64,000 nt of DNA from Pomacea canaliculata (lineage: Eukaryota > Mollusca > Gastropoda > Architaenioglossa > Ampullariidae). How positions within the stretch are numbered: the stretch's first letter is position 1; each line of letters begins with the position of its first letter. The notes below the pieces were generated by a model. The model saw only the letters and a list, made by a program, of their open reading frames with translations, was not told the origin of the DNA and searched no databases. The stretch covers positions 15,144,352-15,208,351 of the forward strand of contig NC_037600.1 of assembly GCF_003073045.1 (NCBI RefSeq). Direction: 5' to 3'. Shown here piece by piece: positions 25,901 to 36,628 of the stretch. A program made the translations under genes and the position numbers.

Positions 25901-27637
25901 ATGTTTTTCTACTGTAACCCTAGCATCGTTTTATCAGAGCAGGTTTCTAGATATATATAGAGGTAAGTAAGTAAATAGATTTATTTTTTTGTGTGTCTCG
26001 ACAGCTTCGAATTCTCTGCTCGGGGGATCTCCAAGCATGCAGATGCCAGGTTCTTTTGGTGCCAACGGTGGTTTCGGTGGAGGTGGCCTTGGCGATATGA
26101 GTACTTTTACCTCCGGTTCCCTACTGAACACTTTACGAAACGGCCAGAGAGGCGGGATGGGAGGTTCGCCATTCGGAGGGAATGGGCCGTTGGCATCATT
26201 AGGAATGGGCATGCCTCAGCCGCAACGTGAGAAAAACATTCATTTACTACGCTTTTTAATATCATTTAGCCTGTGTTTGCTTACGTGCAAGCCTCTTTGT
26301 GACCGTCTGTTTCAGAACATCACGAGTATCCACACGACAGTATTAAAACCAAAACCTTTATCAAGAGAAATTTTTCAATGTGACATCGTACTTCTCAATC
26401 AGAATAATGCAGTTTCTTGTTCTTGCAAGGAAAAGAGGTCCTCTAAGACAACGACTTCTTCCGTGCAGAGTGAGCAGGGTGTCGTGGAATTTACTGTTTT
26501 GTACGATGCATATCCGACTGCGTTGGTCAGAATAGTTGGCGACAACAACCCTTTTGACATCAATGACCTACTATGATTACAAGCTCCACGTTTTTCTTTC
26601 CCTTCAGTTTTTATTCTTTTGTGATTTTCAATATTGACTAGACGGAAACTAAATGAAATTTCCTTTTTCAGAAAATCCTATGATGCAAATGATGCTACCA
26701 ATGATGTAAGTCGTGTTTATTTAATTAACTCTTTTTAAGTCAAATGTTGAGAATTTAGAAGAAACTTGCTGTTTTCATAGTAAGCCGTTCACATTACGGC
26801 TGCTCACACTGGCTTCTTTTGTGTTGATAGATAGGAAGTTTATGTGAGAGAAAGAAAGAGAGCGCGCGAGCTGATGAATCTGCGGAACTAGCCATCATTT
26901 TACGTTTAAAAAATCGGCGCTTGGCAATACGCATGGAGAATGTATATTACAATGGCAAACAAACGGGATTTTTCTCTTATAACAATCTTTTAAATTAAAA
27001 AGATTTTGACAACATTTTCTTGTGAACTTGCATATTTGATGTTAATTGCTCCTTGTTTCATCGGTGACCTATTTGTCTTTTGGACTTGAGACAATTTGAC
27101 ATCGGTCTTGGGACGAAATGGACATAGCTGGGATGAACTGACTTTTGCCTCGAGGTAAAATGGTCTTGGGGCGAAATGACCGGTGACCCGACCAACATGC
27201 CTGTTTGTTACAGGATGATGCGGGGAGGAGGAGGAGAAAGTGCCATGATGGCCTGGGCCATGTCGCAGATGTTTGGTGGCGGTGGTGGAGGCATGGGAGG
27301 CATGGGAGGCATGGGCGGCATGGGAGGCATGGGTGGCATGGGAGGCAATCTCATGTCCAACCCACTTGTATTAATGGCAATCATGCAAGGTTTGCATGCG
27401 TACTTTCAAGACTTATAGTGTCACGTCTAATGCACGCACACATCTGAGAAAAAAGCAGCACGCATTCATACATATTGATTAATTAATATTTCAGTTTGAG
27501 ATAGTTTTCACATTTGCTGCTCAATTGTTTTTCTGGAGAAATCCATAATACTCGTTTCCAGAATGTTTCATGATTCTTATTTAAAATAATTTATTATTGC
27601 TGTATACTTGTATCTTTCAGATGGTTTGGGAGTATAA
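16779..27637 (+). CDS. Secreted cysteine-free Gly/Ser/Gln/Met-rich protein (silk- or shell-matrix-like)
   Basis: There are nine coding exons: 16779-16796, 18607-18670, 18903-18998, 23885-25141, 25746-25823, 26005-26226, 26672-26705, 27214-27389 and 27621-27637. Intron phases are 0, 1, 1, 1, 1, 1, 2, 1 and all agree, giving 653 residues ending in DGLGV. A signal peptide is formed only after splicing (MKILVS joined to [13 protein letters not shown]). It is followed by a Gly/Ala segment, a Pro/Ala stretch and one ordinary-looking segment at about residues 117-172 (from [18 protein letters not shown] to LLDFQTQRF). Long Tyr-Gly-Pro-Ser-Gln low-complexity sequence, recurring LLGG motifs and a final (GGM)n block complete the protein. 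The spliced protein contains no cysteine. I recognise no family. Composition resembles extracellular structural proteins such as silks, byssal, egg-capsule or shell framework proteins. The donors of exons 2 and 3 (GTGCAA, GTCAGC) are weak, so the 5' part is less certain than exons 4-9. Confidence 0.8.
18491..18606. repeat. Three degenerate copies of a 36-43 bp unit upstream of an exon
   Basis: The core GTGTGTTGTGACATAACAC at 18492 recurs as GTGTGCTGTGACATAACAC at 18528, and more weakly as ATGTTGCTATGGTATAACAT at 18571. The last copy runs into the acceptor of the second coding exon at 18607. A different AAATAAATA-rich run lies just upstream. Confidence 0.6.
19228..19330 (-). repeat. SINE/LINE-like 3' tail with (ATT)n
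   Basis: Read on the minus strand, GCGCAGAGAGTGCGACCC, then GCGCGATACAAGC, then CATCAT and ATTATT repeats follow the common invertebrate tail plan of an 'aagcgc...gcgctatata' hairpin-like pair followed by (ATT)n. Related tails occur at 38775-38840, 38948-39040 and perhaps 53607-53625. The body of the element, if any, is not recognisable. Confidence 0.4.
21913..22020. repeat. (TG)n microsatellite with CG interruptions
   Basis: Over 100 bp of GTGTGT are broken by TACGTG and TGCGTG units. Open frames on both strands across it are compositional artefacts. Confidence 0.95.
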
Positions 27638-27768
27638 CAAGCTGCAAGTTCCTTTTCTGTTGTCTTTCGAATGCCGTACGGGAACTGCAGAATGGTTTAC
27701 TATATTATCGCCTGCAACTGTCACTTGTGTACGTGTATTGCTGCATTCTCATCAGCCTTTACGAAAAC

Positions 27769-27774
27769 AATAAA
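27769..27774 (+). terminator. Polyadenylation signal of the secreted Gly-rich gene
   Basis: AATAAA lies 132 bases after the stop codon at 27635-27637, at a normal distance, so the transcript should end near 27,790. Confidence 0.75.
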
Positions 27775-28264
27775 ATTATAAAAGAAAGTTCTTAGAATTT
27801 TTTTTTTCTATATAAATCCAAAAGCTGCGTTTGATTGCAGATGAGTAAGAGTGTTTGTGTTTCCTTAAACTGTGTTGACCAGGCTTTCAAAAAATATGCA
27901 AGCTCAATCAAAATGAACGTAGCAGACGTCATTTCCTCTTCTTAGCGATCGTTACCCATTGAAGGTGAGTTTGTTAGCGATAACAGTTTGTGCTGTGTTT
28001 GAACTGTGCTCCATGTGTGCAGCAGTCAGTTGACGCTTTGTCAGGGGAGATAACTGTTACTTTTTAACAATGATACTGAGATTTATGTCCCTTATCCTGT
28101 CCGTGTAACGCCCGAACAACGGCAGGATGAGATTATTCCGATCCGCCTAGCGTCTCTTTCATTCAGTAATAGCTTGTTTGTGATGAAATGTAAATCCTTT
28201 CCAAGTTATTTTCCTTGGATGATGAGAGTGACAGCTATTGCGTTATTCGGTTTTCAAGCATAAA

Positions 28265-28490
28265 TAAGGTGACCAGACGTTTCGGGGGCGAAAGCGGGAC
28301 ACATGCCGATGATGGTGTCGTCACCGTCAAAGAACGCCGAAAAAAGTGATTTTTAAAGACTACTGGGACATTTGATGGACTTGCCAGAAAGCCAGAAAGC
28401 GGGACATTGGGCTTCCAGCCCGATGAGCAGGCGGGACACGAGGTCAAAAGCGGGACTGTCCCGCCTAAAGCGGGACGTCTGGTCACCTTA
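28265..28490. mobile_element. MITE with perfect 16-bp TIRs (hAT-like target duplication)
   Basis: The ends are perfect inverted repeats, TAAGGTGACCAGACGT and ACGTCTGGTCACCTTA. The flanks GCATAAA at 28258-28264 and 28491-28497 are a 7-bp direct repeat, or 8 bp (GCATAAAT) if the first T of the element is counted as target. Inside are five copies of GCGGGAC and an internal palindrome around GCGGGACTGTCCCGC. There is no coding capacity. An 8-bp duplication would fit the hAT superfamily, but the termini are not a textbook hAT end, so the superfamily is uncertain. Confidence 0.85.
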
Positions 28491-28689
28491 GCATAAATGT
28501 ATTGGATTCTTAAATGCAAAATGTTTACAAAACTTGGAATGTTTCAGAAAAAAGAGTTTTTAATTTAAAGCTAAAGTATGACTCAAATAATGAAAATAAC
28601 AAAAATATTATTTATCTCTCAAACACACACACACTCTCTCTCTCTCTCCTTATACACTAATGTATGAAAGTGGCTGGAAAGGTAACAAA

Positions 28690-30739
28690 GCAAGTTTGTT
28701 ATCTTTATTTTGCAGCAATTGCCTTTAATGTTTAGTTTTTCATGTTTTCTTTTTAAATCTTTCATATTTACATTCATTCAGCAAGAGTAATACACCTGTA
28801 TTTACAGTATGGTATGTACATCCAACCTTCAACAACTTCTTTCATCAGTGCATACAAAATAGTGCTGATGTAGCTGATTTAATTGTGCAATCATTCATAG
28901 ATTGCCACCACTATACATGCTACAAATTACATTCACTGTACAAAAGGCAGCATCATCATGAAACTCTACCATGTATAAAATATGCAACCCCAATGAGTAC
29001 AACATCAAATAGAAACTCAATAATGACAAAGGATAAATAGTACAAAGTGTGCATTACAACTGACAAAAACTATCACTGATTAAATAACAAAAATTTCATT
29101 GCATCTATAGCAAGAATTTCAAATGTTAAATGGCATCCTTACTTAACCATTTGTAAGAAAGCAGTTTTTTTTTTTTACTAAATACTTTGATTTGACATGT
29201 TGACACACAACTTATGTATAGCATGACAGCAAATGTCATTCTCACAAGTTCTTGGGAATGGTGAAACTTAACATATTAATGACTGTATAAAAATCCTCAT
29301 CTGCATGGGCCTTTTTTTTCTTTTCCTATTTCTTTCTCACACATACACAATGTCTTGGTACATGTTTGTATTGTCATGATTAGGTCAAATGATTTTTAAA
29401 CATTTGTTGTTCCTAAGATCTGAATACTTTTTAATGCCCTTTCTCAGCCACAAAATTTCTGAAGCTCTTAGCTTTTTACAATTCAAAAGAATTTCTTGCA
29501 GAGTAAACGCTATTTTACTATCCAAGTTTCGTTAAACTGTAAGAATGGTTAATTATCACACATTTAATGAATGATATACATGTAAAACTGACATCAACAA
29601 CTAACATTTACCAATTGTGATATGGTTCTTTGTTGTTCATGGGTGCATTGATGCTTTACTTGGAGTTCTAGATCATCATTGAAATAAAGAGTTCAGAATA
29701 AAAATGTTTGATAAGCACCAGCATAAAGCTTAAAACTTTTATATTACAAAGTGATGGAAGGGTTTAAAGTGCAGAAGATGCTTTAATGGACAACAATGAT
29801 AATGATGCAAGGCCTGTATAGGCATAACATTTTCTGAACTATTAGCAGTGTTGAGCCTTTATAGGAAGAGAGCTTTAAAAAATTGGATTTATTATTATTA
29901 TTAGTAGTAGCAGCTATATATTGAAGCATTTTACATATAAACACTTGTAAAACTTCTAGCCTAAGAGATTGGTGTATTTTCTCTCTCCTGTCATTTTGAA
30001 TATTCTATATGTGTTACAGTTTTGAGAAACAGACCCATAAACAGCATAAACAAACAATCAAAAATAGAGATATCTTAATCCTCCTAAACTGCATCCCAAA
30101 AGACTTCTTTTTTAAAACAGTTAAAACTGAAATTAATTAAACTTCCACATTATGAAAAGTCCTTCAATTTAAACAGATCTCTACCAAAAAGAAAAAAAGT
30201 AAACAAATCAGTTAGCTGTGCATGCATGTATAATTAGCATGTGAAACATGTCTTATAATGTTAAAATGTTGAGCATCCCACAGCATCCTTTTTAACTGCA
30301 AAGCAAGAGCATAACCCTCTAAACAATCTCTCTAAAAACTTTTTTTCTGAACTCTGAAATGCCACAGTTCTGTTCTTAAATAATGATATAGTAGAAGAGA
30401 ACAAAATGGAACTTGTTTAAGTTTAGGGGAATTTTTACCTCGTTTCTTCATGGTGAGGGGGAGTGTATAAAATGAACCGAAATTATAGAGTTACACCTAA
30501 GTTTACTGTCAATGCTTAATGAAAAGTTGAATCACAAGTGATACTTGCTGAATTGAAAAATTATCACTTGAAACGTTTTCTCCCTCAAAACAAAACAAAA
30601 AACAACAACAAAAAAAAGCTGGCAAAGGATCAAAGGTGAGCATTTCTTGCATCATTACAACACCAATATCCCTTACTACAAAATGCAAATAATACAGCAC
30701 CATACAAAAGGAGACCAGAGCCTCTCTGGTTTGTTATTA
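28690..30739 (-). other. GTF2B: Predicted 3' UTR of GTF2B
   Basis: After the GTF2B stop codon about 2 kb of AT-rich sequence without introns or open frames follow on the minus strand, down to AATAAA at 28709-28704. No other gene fits between GTF2B and the MITE at 28265. The extent is inferred from that signal; nearer, weaker signals may also be used. Confidence 0.5.
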
Positions 30740-33700
30740 TTATTGTGTGGGAAGATTTTCTATAGGTGTAGCAAATTTGAAGTCAGCAGGGAACAGGTCA
30801 TGTGCACGAGGATACATGGACTTGTATGACTGTCGAATAGTAACTTCTGCCACACCAGCAATCTCACCAATTTCTGCAACAGCAAAAAAATTCATCCAGA
30901 GACTGTAACCTATCTCAAGGTTGACTTTTCATGTTTCTCTTGTGCAAGTAAAAATTTTTTGTTCCATTTTTCTGATTGCAGAAAGGATATTTGATTCTCT
31001 CTATAGGCTCAGATTTTATTATTCTTGCTTCAAGCTTTAAAAAAAAAAATAGTAAAGACTACACAATGATTTCAAATTAGTAATAATAAAAATTAGTTAA
31101 AAAATAAAGATGTCCTTTTTCCCTAACAGTCTGAGATAGGGAGCCCTCTTTGTTTTACTATCATCAACGTGTGGATCTATATGTTCATCTGGGTTTCTCT
31201 TCATGCAGTGACTTTCTACTTCTTTCAGTTTTTAATGGACAAATAGCATCAAAATTTCCAATGGTCTTCACCATTCTGTCACTTCCTTTCTAAACCACTT
31301 GTTTCCATAATGCAATATGCTCATGATTAAACTTTGCTTTGACTTCTCTGTTTTGGATGCCTCGAAGGCAATCCCCACCACCACCACTACCATCATCCAC
31401 CATCAGTCACTATAATCATAAACAATCCACACATCATCATTATGTGAAGACAATGGATGTCTCAATCTTTCTAATAGTTGCTATACTTTCCTGTGATTGC
31501 TTTAGGACAGGAAAGACAAGCACAGAATTATGGTGGAGTGAACACGGGCAGAAAACAAATCTTACCTCTCTGAGTTTTTTTGTCCTCTGAAGCCTGTGAT
31601 GCCATATAGATAGCAGCAGCTGCCACAGAGATTGGACTGCGACTGCACACAAAAATAAGCAAGTTCAGAAGAGAATTACAGCCTGAGATACCATATAGAT
31701 AGCAGCAGCTATCACAGAGACAGAACTGTGAATATAGACAAAAACAAATCAAGCTCAGAAAAGCACTAAAGGGCGAATAAAAACAAGATTCTAAAAATCT
31801 AACTGTAAAAGATTTTTGGCAAGTTTGTTGTGCTTGTTTTATGTCTATAATTATCACTTAAAAAAACAAAACCATAACTGTGCCTTGCATGAAAAAATAA
31901 ATCAGCATTATCTTCCCTGTTTTACAGTTTTACTTGAGAAACAAATGTTCTCATGGATTTTTTTGTAAGTTTAACTTATAAGAGCTTTAAGTTCCACTGT
32001 AGTATAAACCACAAATAAGTACCTAATCAAATAGTACATCACATGTTTCCTGGATACATATAAAAATTATTCCTAAAAAAGAAATTCCAATAAAGTCTTA
32101 CCCTGGGACAAGATCAAGCTCAACAGCTCTTCGTGCAATATGAGTTGCAGCTTTCTGTACAGCAGTTGGAAGTCCAAGGTTTGAACAAAATCGAGACTGA
32201 AAAAGAGAATAGTTTTATTCATTTATTTTTTTTAACAGATCCCAGATAAATTTAATAAGATCAATGCAAAATCCTAACAGCTACATTACCTCATGTAAGG
32301 ATTAACACACTACTGAATTTTCTAGCCTTTTTTTATGTTTTGTAAATTTCAAACATTAGAGAGAGAGTTAGGGGGTGGAGATTGGTATTTTACACCAAAC
32401 CAGCAACTAAGGCTATATCGCAGCAAAGCAGCTGGTCCTGTAAACAGGTGCCACATGCAAAGAGAAAAAAACATGGACAGTGAGAAAGTGAGTGCATACT
32501 TTCATACTTGTGTCTCTCCATGTGTGTGCATGAATATGTCACTTGTCTTTAAGACATTACCATGACAATTATCACTTACCATGAAATCTCCTGTTGTAAT
32601 GACTTCTACGTTAGTTTCCAAATTCTTAAGAATAAGTTTAAAAACTCGTCCAATCTCTTTCTTGGCAACCCTGGATACTGCACAAATTTCTGCAGAACGA
32701 AAACAAAATTAAGTATTAGAGTTACCAGTTCTCTAGCTGAGAATATTCTCTCATGCACATGCAGTGTGCATGCTGTACAGTCATTACCAACTAAGCACAA
32801 ACAGTAAGCAAGACTCACCCTTAAAAGTACGTGGAACACCCTCCTGCCGACAAGCAATGTACATGCAGGCTGAAGCAATGGCATCGTTACTGCGGCCTTT
32901 CAAGGCCTTGCCTTCATGTACTTGCTTAAAAAGTGTGCTAGCACGGTCCTATTAACACACAAATATAATACAAATAAGTGATGCACGCAAACGTACCAGA
33001 TCCCATGCACACATGTACACACGCTTTTATACATTTCCTTTCAATTTACTACAAAGTCAAACTGCATTGCATCCCTTATAGCTCAGATTTATATAAATTA
33101 TGTTTCTAGCTCCTAAATGCCATATCAAGCCTTAATTTTGTGATTTTCACTTCTCAGGAAAATCCCTCACTGAACTGTATTTTAAAATGATAAGGTAGCA
33201 TAACAATATTTTAATTAATAGTCTATAGACTGCCAAAGAAAAAAAGTAAACTCAAGAGTTTAGCTGCATGGAATGATAACAATAACAAAAATATGGGTGC
33301 TGAAGAAATTGCAAATCAAAACTTCTGTACATCAGGATACAAAAATACCTAAGTGAAACTTACAGCGATCATTTTGGGCAACTGAAGTCTGTCTGCCATT
33401 TGCTTAATCTCATGAAAGGCATTGAGTAGTGCTCTGTCAGAGCTGTTCAGCTGTTCACAAAATGACAATAAGATACTTCAACAATATGAGTACTTGCTAG
33501 ATCATACAAAAATAAGAAAGGGTCTGATAACTTAACATAACAGTCTTATGAATGAAAAGGATTTGTGTTGCTTTTTTGCGATTGAAAATGCCAGACATAT
33601 GGTTCACATCTGTCTGCCATAAAACCAATATCATTTGGTGTTGATATTACAAATTTTTGTATTCAGTGGACTTGGTTACTTCATGAAGGAAGAAATATGT

Positions 33701-36628
33701 TTAACGGTTGATTTAAAGAAACAAATATATCTCCCACTTGAAGTAACTATATGCTTTATACAGTATACATGCATATGTGCATGCACACATTTATATACAT
33801 AGAGTGCATATCATTATCACACACTATGCAGCACGCAACACAATTTTTGAAAAGAGACAATGTACAAAGCATCATGAAAAACAAAAGATGCTACAAAATC
33901 ACAGATGTGCTTTTCAGGATAGACCATATGACTATCAGCAACAACATGTTTCTGCATGTTTGATGATTTCCTATTTCGCTATATAAAGTCCCAATGCCAT
34001 GATGAATGTAGATTGTGAGTCTGTAGTTGTAGATCAAACGACAGATCTGGGACCAAGATTGACAGAGTAGAAGACAAAGTTAAACCAAAATAATTGTCTT
34101 GAACAAAGAAGTCAGTTATTATTATAATAACTGTACACTGGCAAAAACACTCAAATCTGGTAAATAAAGTTTCCATAAGCATGGAATGCTGAAGCCGAAA
34201 AATTGCTGACAGTGGCAACTTGACAGTGGTTACCTGAAGAATTATATTCTGCATAATTCCTTTGGATGGATACAAAGCACAGCAGAAACCAAAGTTCTGT
34301 CAATGACGAACACAGGCACAAATGCCAGCTGCAGCACAACCAAGTACATCAACAGAGGAACACAGAGAAATATGCTGATAAATTTCAACCTTCTTGCTGC
34401 TTGTATTTTGTGGAGTTAAATGCATGCAGACTAATGGGGAACAATATTTTTTGAGCTAATTAGGTATGCCCTAATAAATGCACCCCAAACATCTTTATAG
34501 CAATAAAACTGGAATACATTTTTTTAGAAAAAGTGACTCACAGTGCGTCGATTCCGATACATGGGCTTTCCAAACTCATCTCTGCACTCCATACCTGGAC
34601 CAGTTGCAATCATTGTTGACAGCTCGCCACCCTCTAACAGAGGATTCTGCAATGCCAAAGAACTGATATGAGTAAGATTTCTGATGTAAACGAGGGTTTA
34701 GGAAGCAAATTTATGGTGTGTGGCTACATATGTGGTCATATGGGACATTATGATGCATGTGGTAAGGAAGAAAAGGATCATAAACAGGTCATGTGTGCAG
34801 GCTTATTCTAAAGGAACAAAAGTGGCTGGAAAATCATGTGTGGTTGCTTAAACTCCACCCCGCAAAATGAAAATACGAAGAAAAAGTAAAAAAAGCATCT
34901 AAATAATAAACTTTTAAATTATACTGAGTTAAATCTGTTTATGTGAAGTAAAATCTTTAGATGACTTTGTTACATCATTTGTTATATTAAATTATTTAGG
35001 ATACTAGCATTACAGTCTGATTTCCAAAGACTACAAGCACAAAGCTTAGGGGATAAAAAGTGTGACAAACTCACTTCTGCAGCTCCAACACGTGAATTAT
35101 CCTTGGTACTTTTCTCATTGCTGAAAGTACGCCATTCTGACCCCACATCTACAACTCTTCAACAAAAACATACAAAATACTTTTAAAAAAGCAATTCATA
35201 ACTTAATTATACCTATCTGAAAGACTTATACTTTTCTTAGGTTTTTTTTAAAAACACACTTAACCTCAACAAACTAAACACAACATATAAATAGGTACTG
35301 TCACACAAAACTATGTATTTTTAACTGAGTATTTTTTGTTATTTTCCCATGAAAGTATACAAAAATATAAGAAAAACAAAACCTAAGTCACAATCTATGT
35401 TAGCTTTGGAGATCTTGCTATTTAAAGTTTGTGATTTGCATCAGCTTTACTACTTTAATTTGGTTCTTTGTTTGATGCTTTTATGTGTAGCATCTGGAAA
35501 TCTTCGAAGTCCCCAAATATTTAATATGAATTACAGAATTTACATAAAAAATGTACAAGTATTTCTGCTTATCTTCAATAATTTAATTCAATATGTACCT
35601 ATTAATATCCATGCAAAAATATGTGAACAAAACCACAAACAATAATGCAACCATCACATTGCGTTACAGGGCACATACATGGGTGCCGATTTTGTTGTGT
35701 GCCATTTATCCTCACAAAATACATGATTCTTTCAGTCACACAAAACAAAAACATTTTTCTGTTCAAATGCCGAAAAGTCGTTCTTAAGCATGATTTAAAA
35801 TTTGTCTTTCTGTTTCTGATAGTCCATAAAATACTTTGATTTGAAAACGTGTAAACATGATCACCCTTTTCCCACCAGTGGAAAGGCATGTGTGGAGGTA
35901 CCTAATTTAAATATAAATTAGCATCATCGCTTTAATAGCTGTTAACATATATATACACACACACATACATAGTGCAGCCTAAAAATTCGCAAAACAATTC
36001 ATAAGACATTCCAAATCTTTAAAACATTTGTGTAATAATTTATTTAGAATTTAAATATAAAAATATCAAACCTGTCTCCAACCACTAAGCCACATTCTGA
36101 GCATATCATGTCTCCTGCATGATAATCTTCAATCAAATGTGCATCTGTATGTTCAGGACAAACAACTTGGGCGGACCGTCTGAAACAGTTATTTACACAG
36201 ATTAATTGACAATATTTTCTCTCGGCTTATCTTTTCAACTGCGTACATTGACTGGTAAACACATGCTGAAAACGTGAGCGAAACGGTTCCACAGACAATT
36301 GTATGTCTCAATAAAGATAGATACTAATAGTTATGTAACCCAGTCAATGTTAGAAAGAAATATACAGCTAAACGTTTGTTATAATCACAACAGTGGTCAA
36401 ACCTCCAGTAGTTAACGAATCGATTACCTATGGCTGGCACGCAAGTGTATAACAAAATAATTTTTCATGGTATCGACATAGGTGTAAATGTACTACTTTT
36501 GTTCCGTTTTGTATGATTCTGTGCAAGTTTAATACAATGCTAAAGAGAACCCCACACAACAAAAAAATCAGATGTGTTAGGCTACAACGCTACGAGAAGA
36601 TCACTTACGCTCGTCTTCCCGTCGCCAT
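30740..36628 (-). CDS. GTF2B: Transcription initiation factor IIB (TFIIB)
   Basis: TFIIB bridges TBP on the promoter and RNA polymerase II in the nuclear pre-initiation complex. Ten coding exons run 36628-36609, 36179-36072, 35156-35075, 34646-34542, 33450-33364, 32948-32819, 32689-32580, 32196-32102, 31642-31566 and 30873-30740. All have GT-AG borders and matching phases, giving 315 residues against 316 in human. The N-terminal zinc ribbon is visible (C14, H17, C33, C36 in CPEH and [11 protein letters not shown]). Next come the B-reader/linker ([15 protein letters not shown]) and two cyclin folds, with [20 protein letters not shown] in the first and [18 protein letters not shown] in the second. 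The end is TPIENLPTQ. Upstream lies a short GC-rich promoter with GCGGAAACG. The gene is complete. Intron 8 carries a partial tandem copy of exon 9 (separate entry). Confidence 0.97.
31592..31768 (-). repeat. Tandem duplication of part of GTF2B exon 9 with its splice acceptor
   Basis: The segment 31592-31679 (the 5' 51 bases of exon 9, its acceptor and about 37 bases of intron) has a second copy at 31681-31768 with the unit repeated about every 89 bp. Shared runs include CCATATAGATAGCAGCAGCT. The copy keeps an AG acceptor and an open frame across the homologous part (reading [16 protein letters not shown]), but lacks the exon's own donor, so it cannot replace exon 9 as a normal cassette. Confidence 0.85.

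Noticed and set aside
28235-28519. 94-codon minus-strand frame
   Set aside because: It lies almost wholly inside the MITE at 28265-28490 and is a by-product of its sequence.
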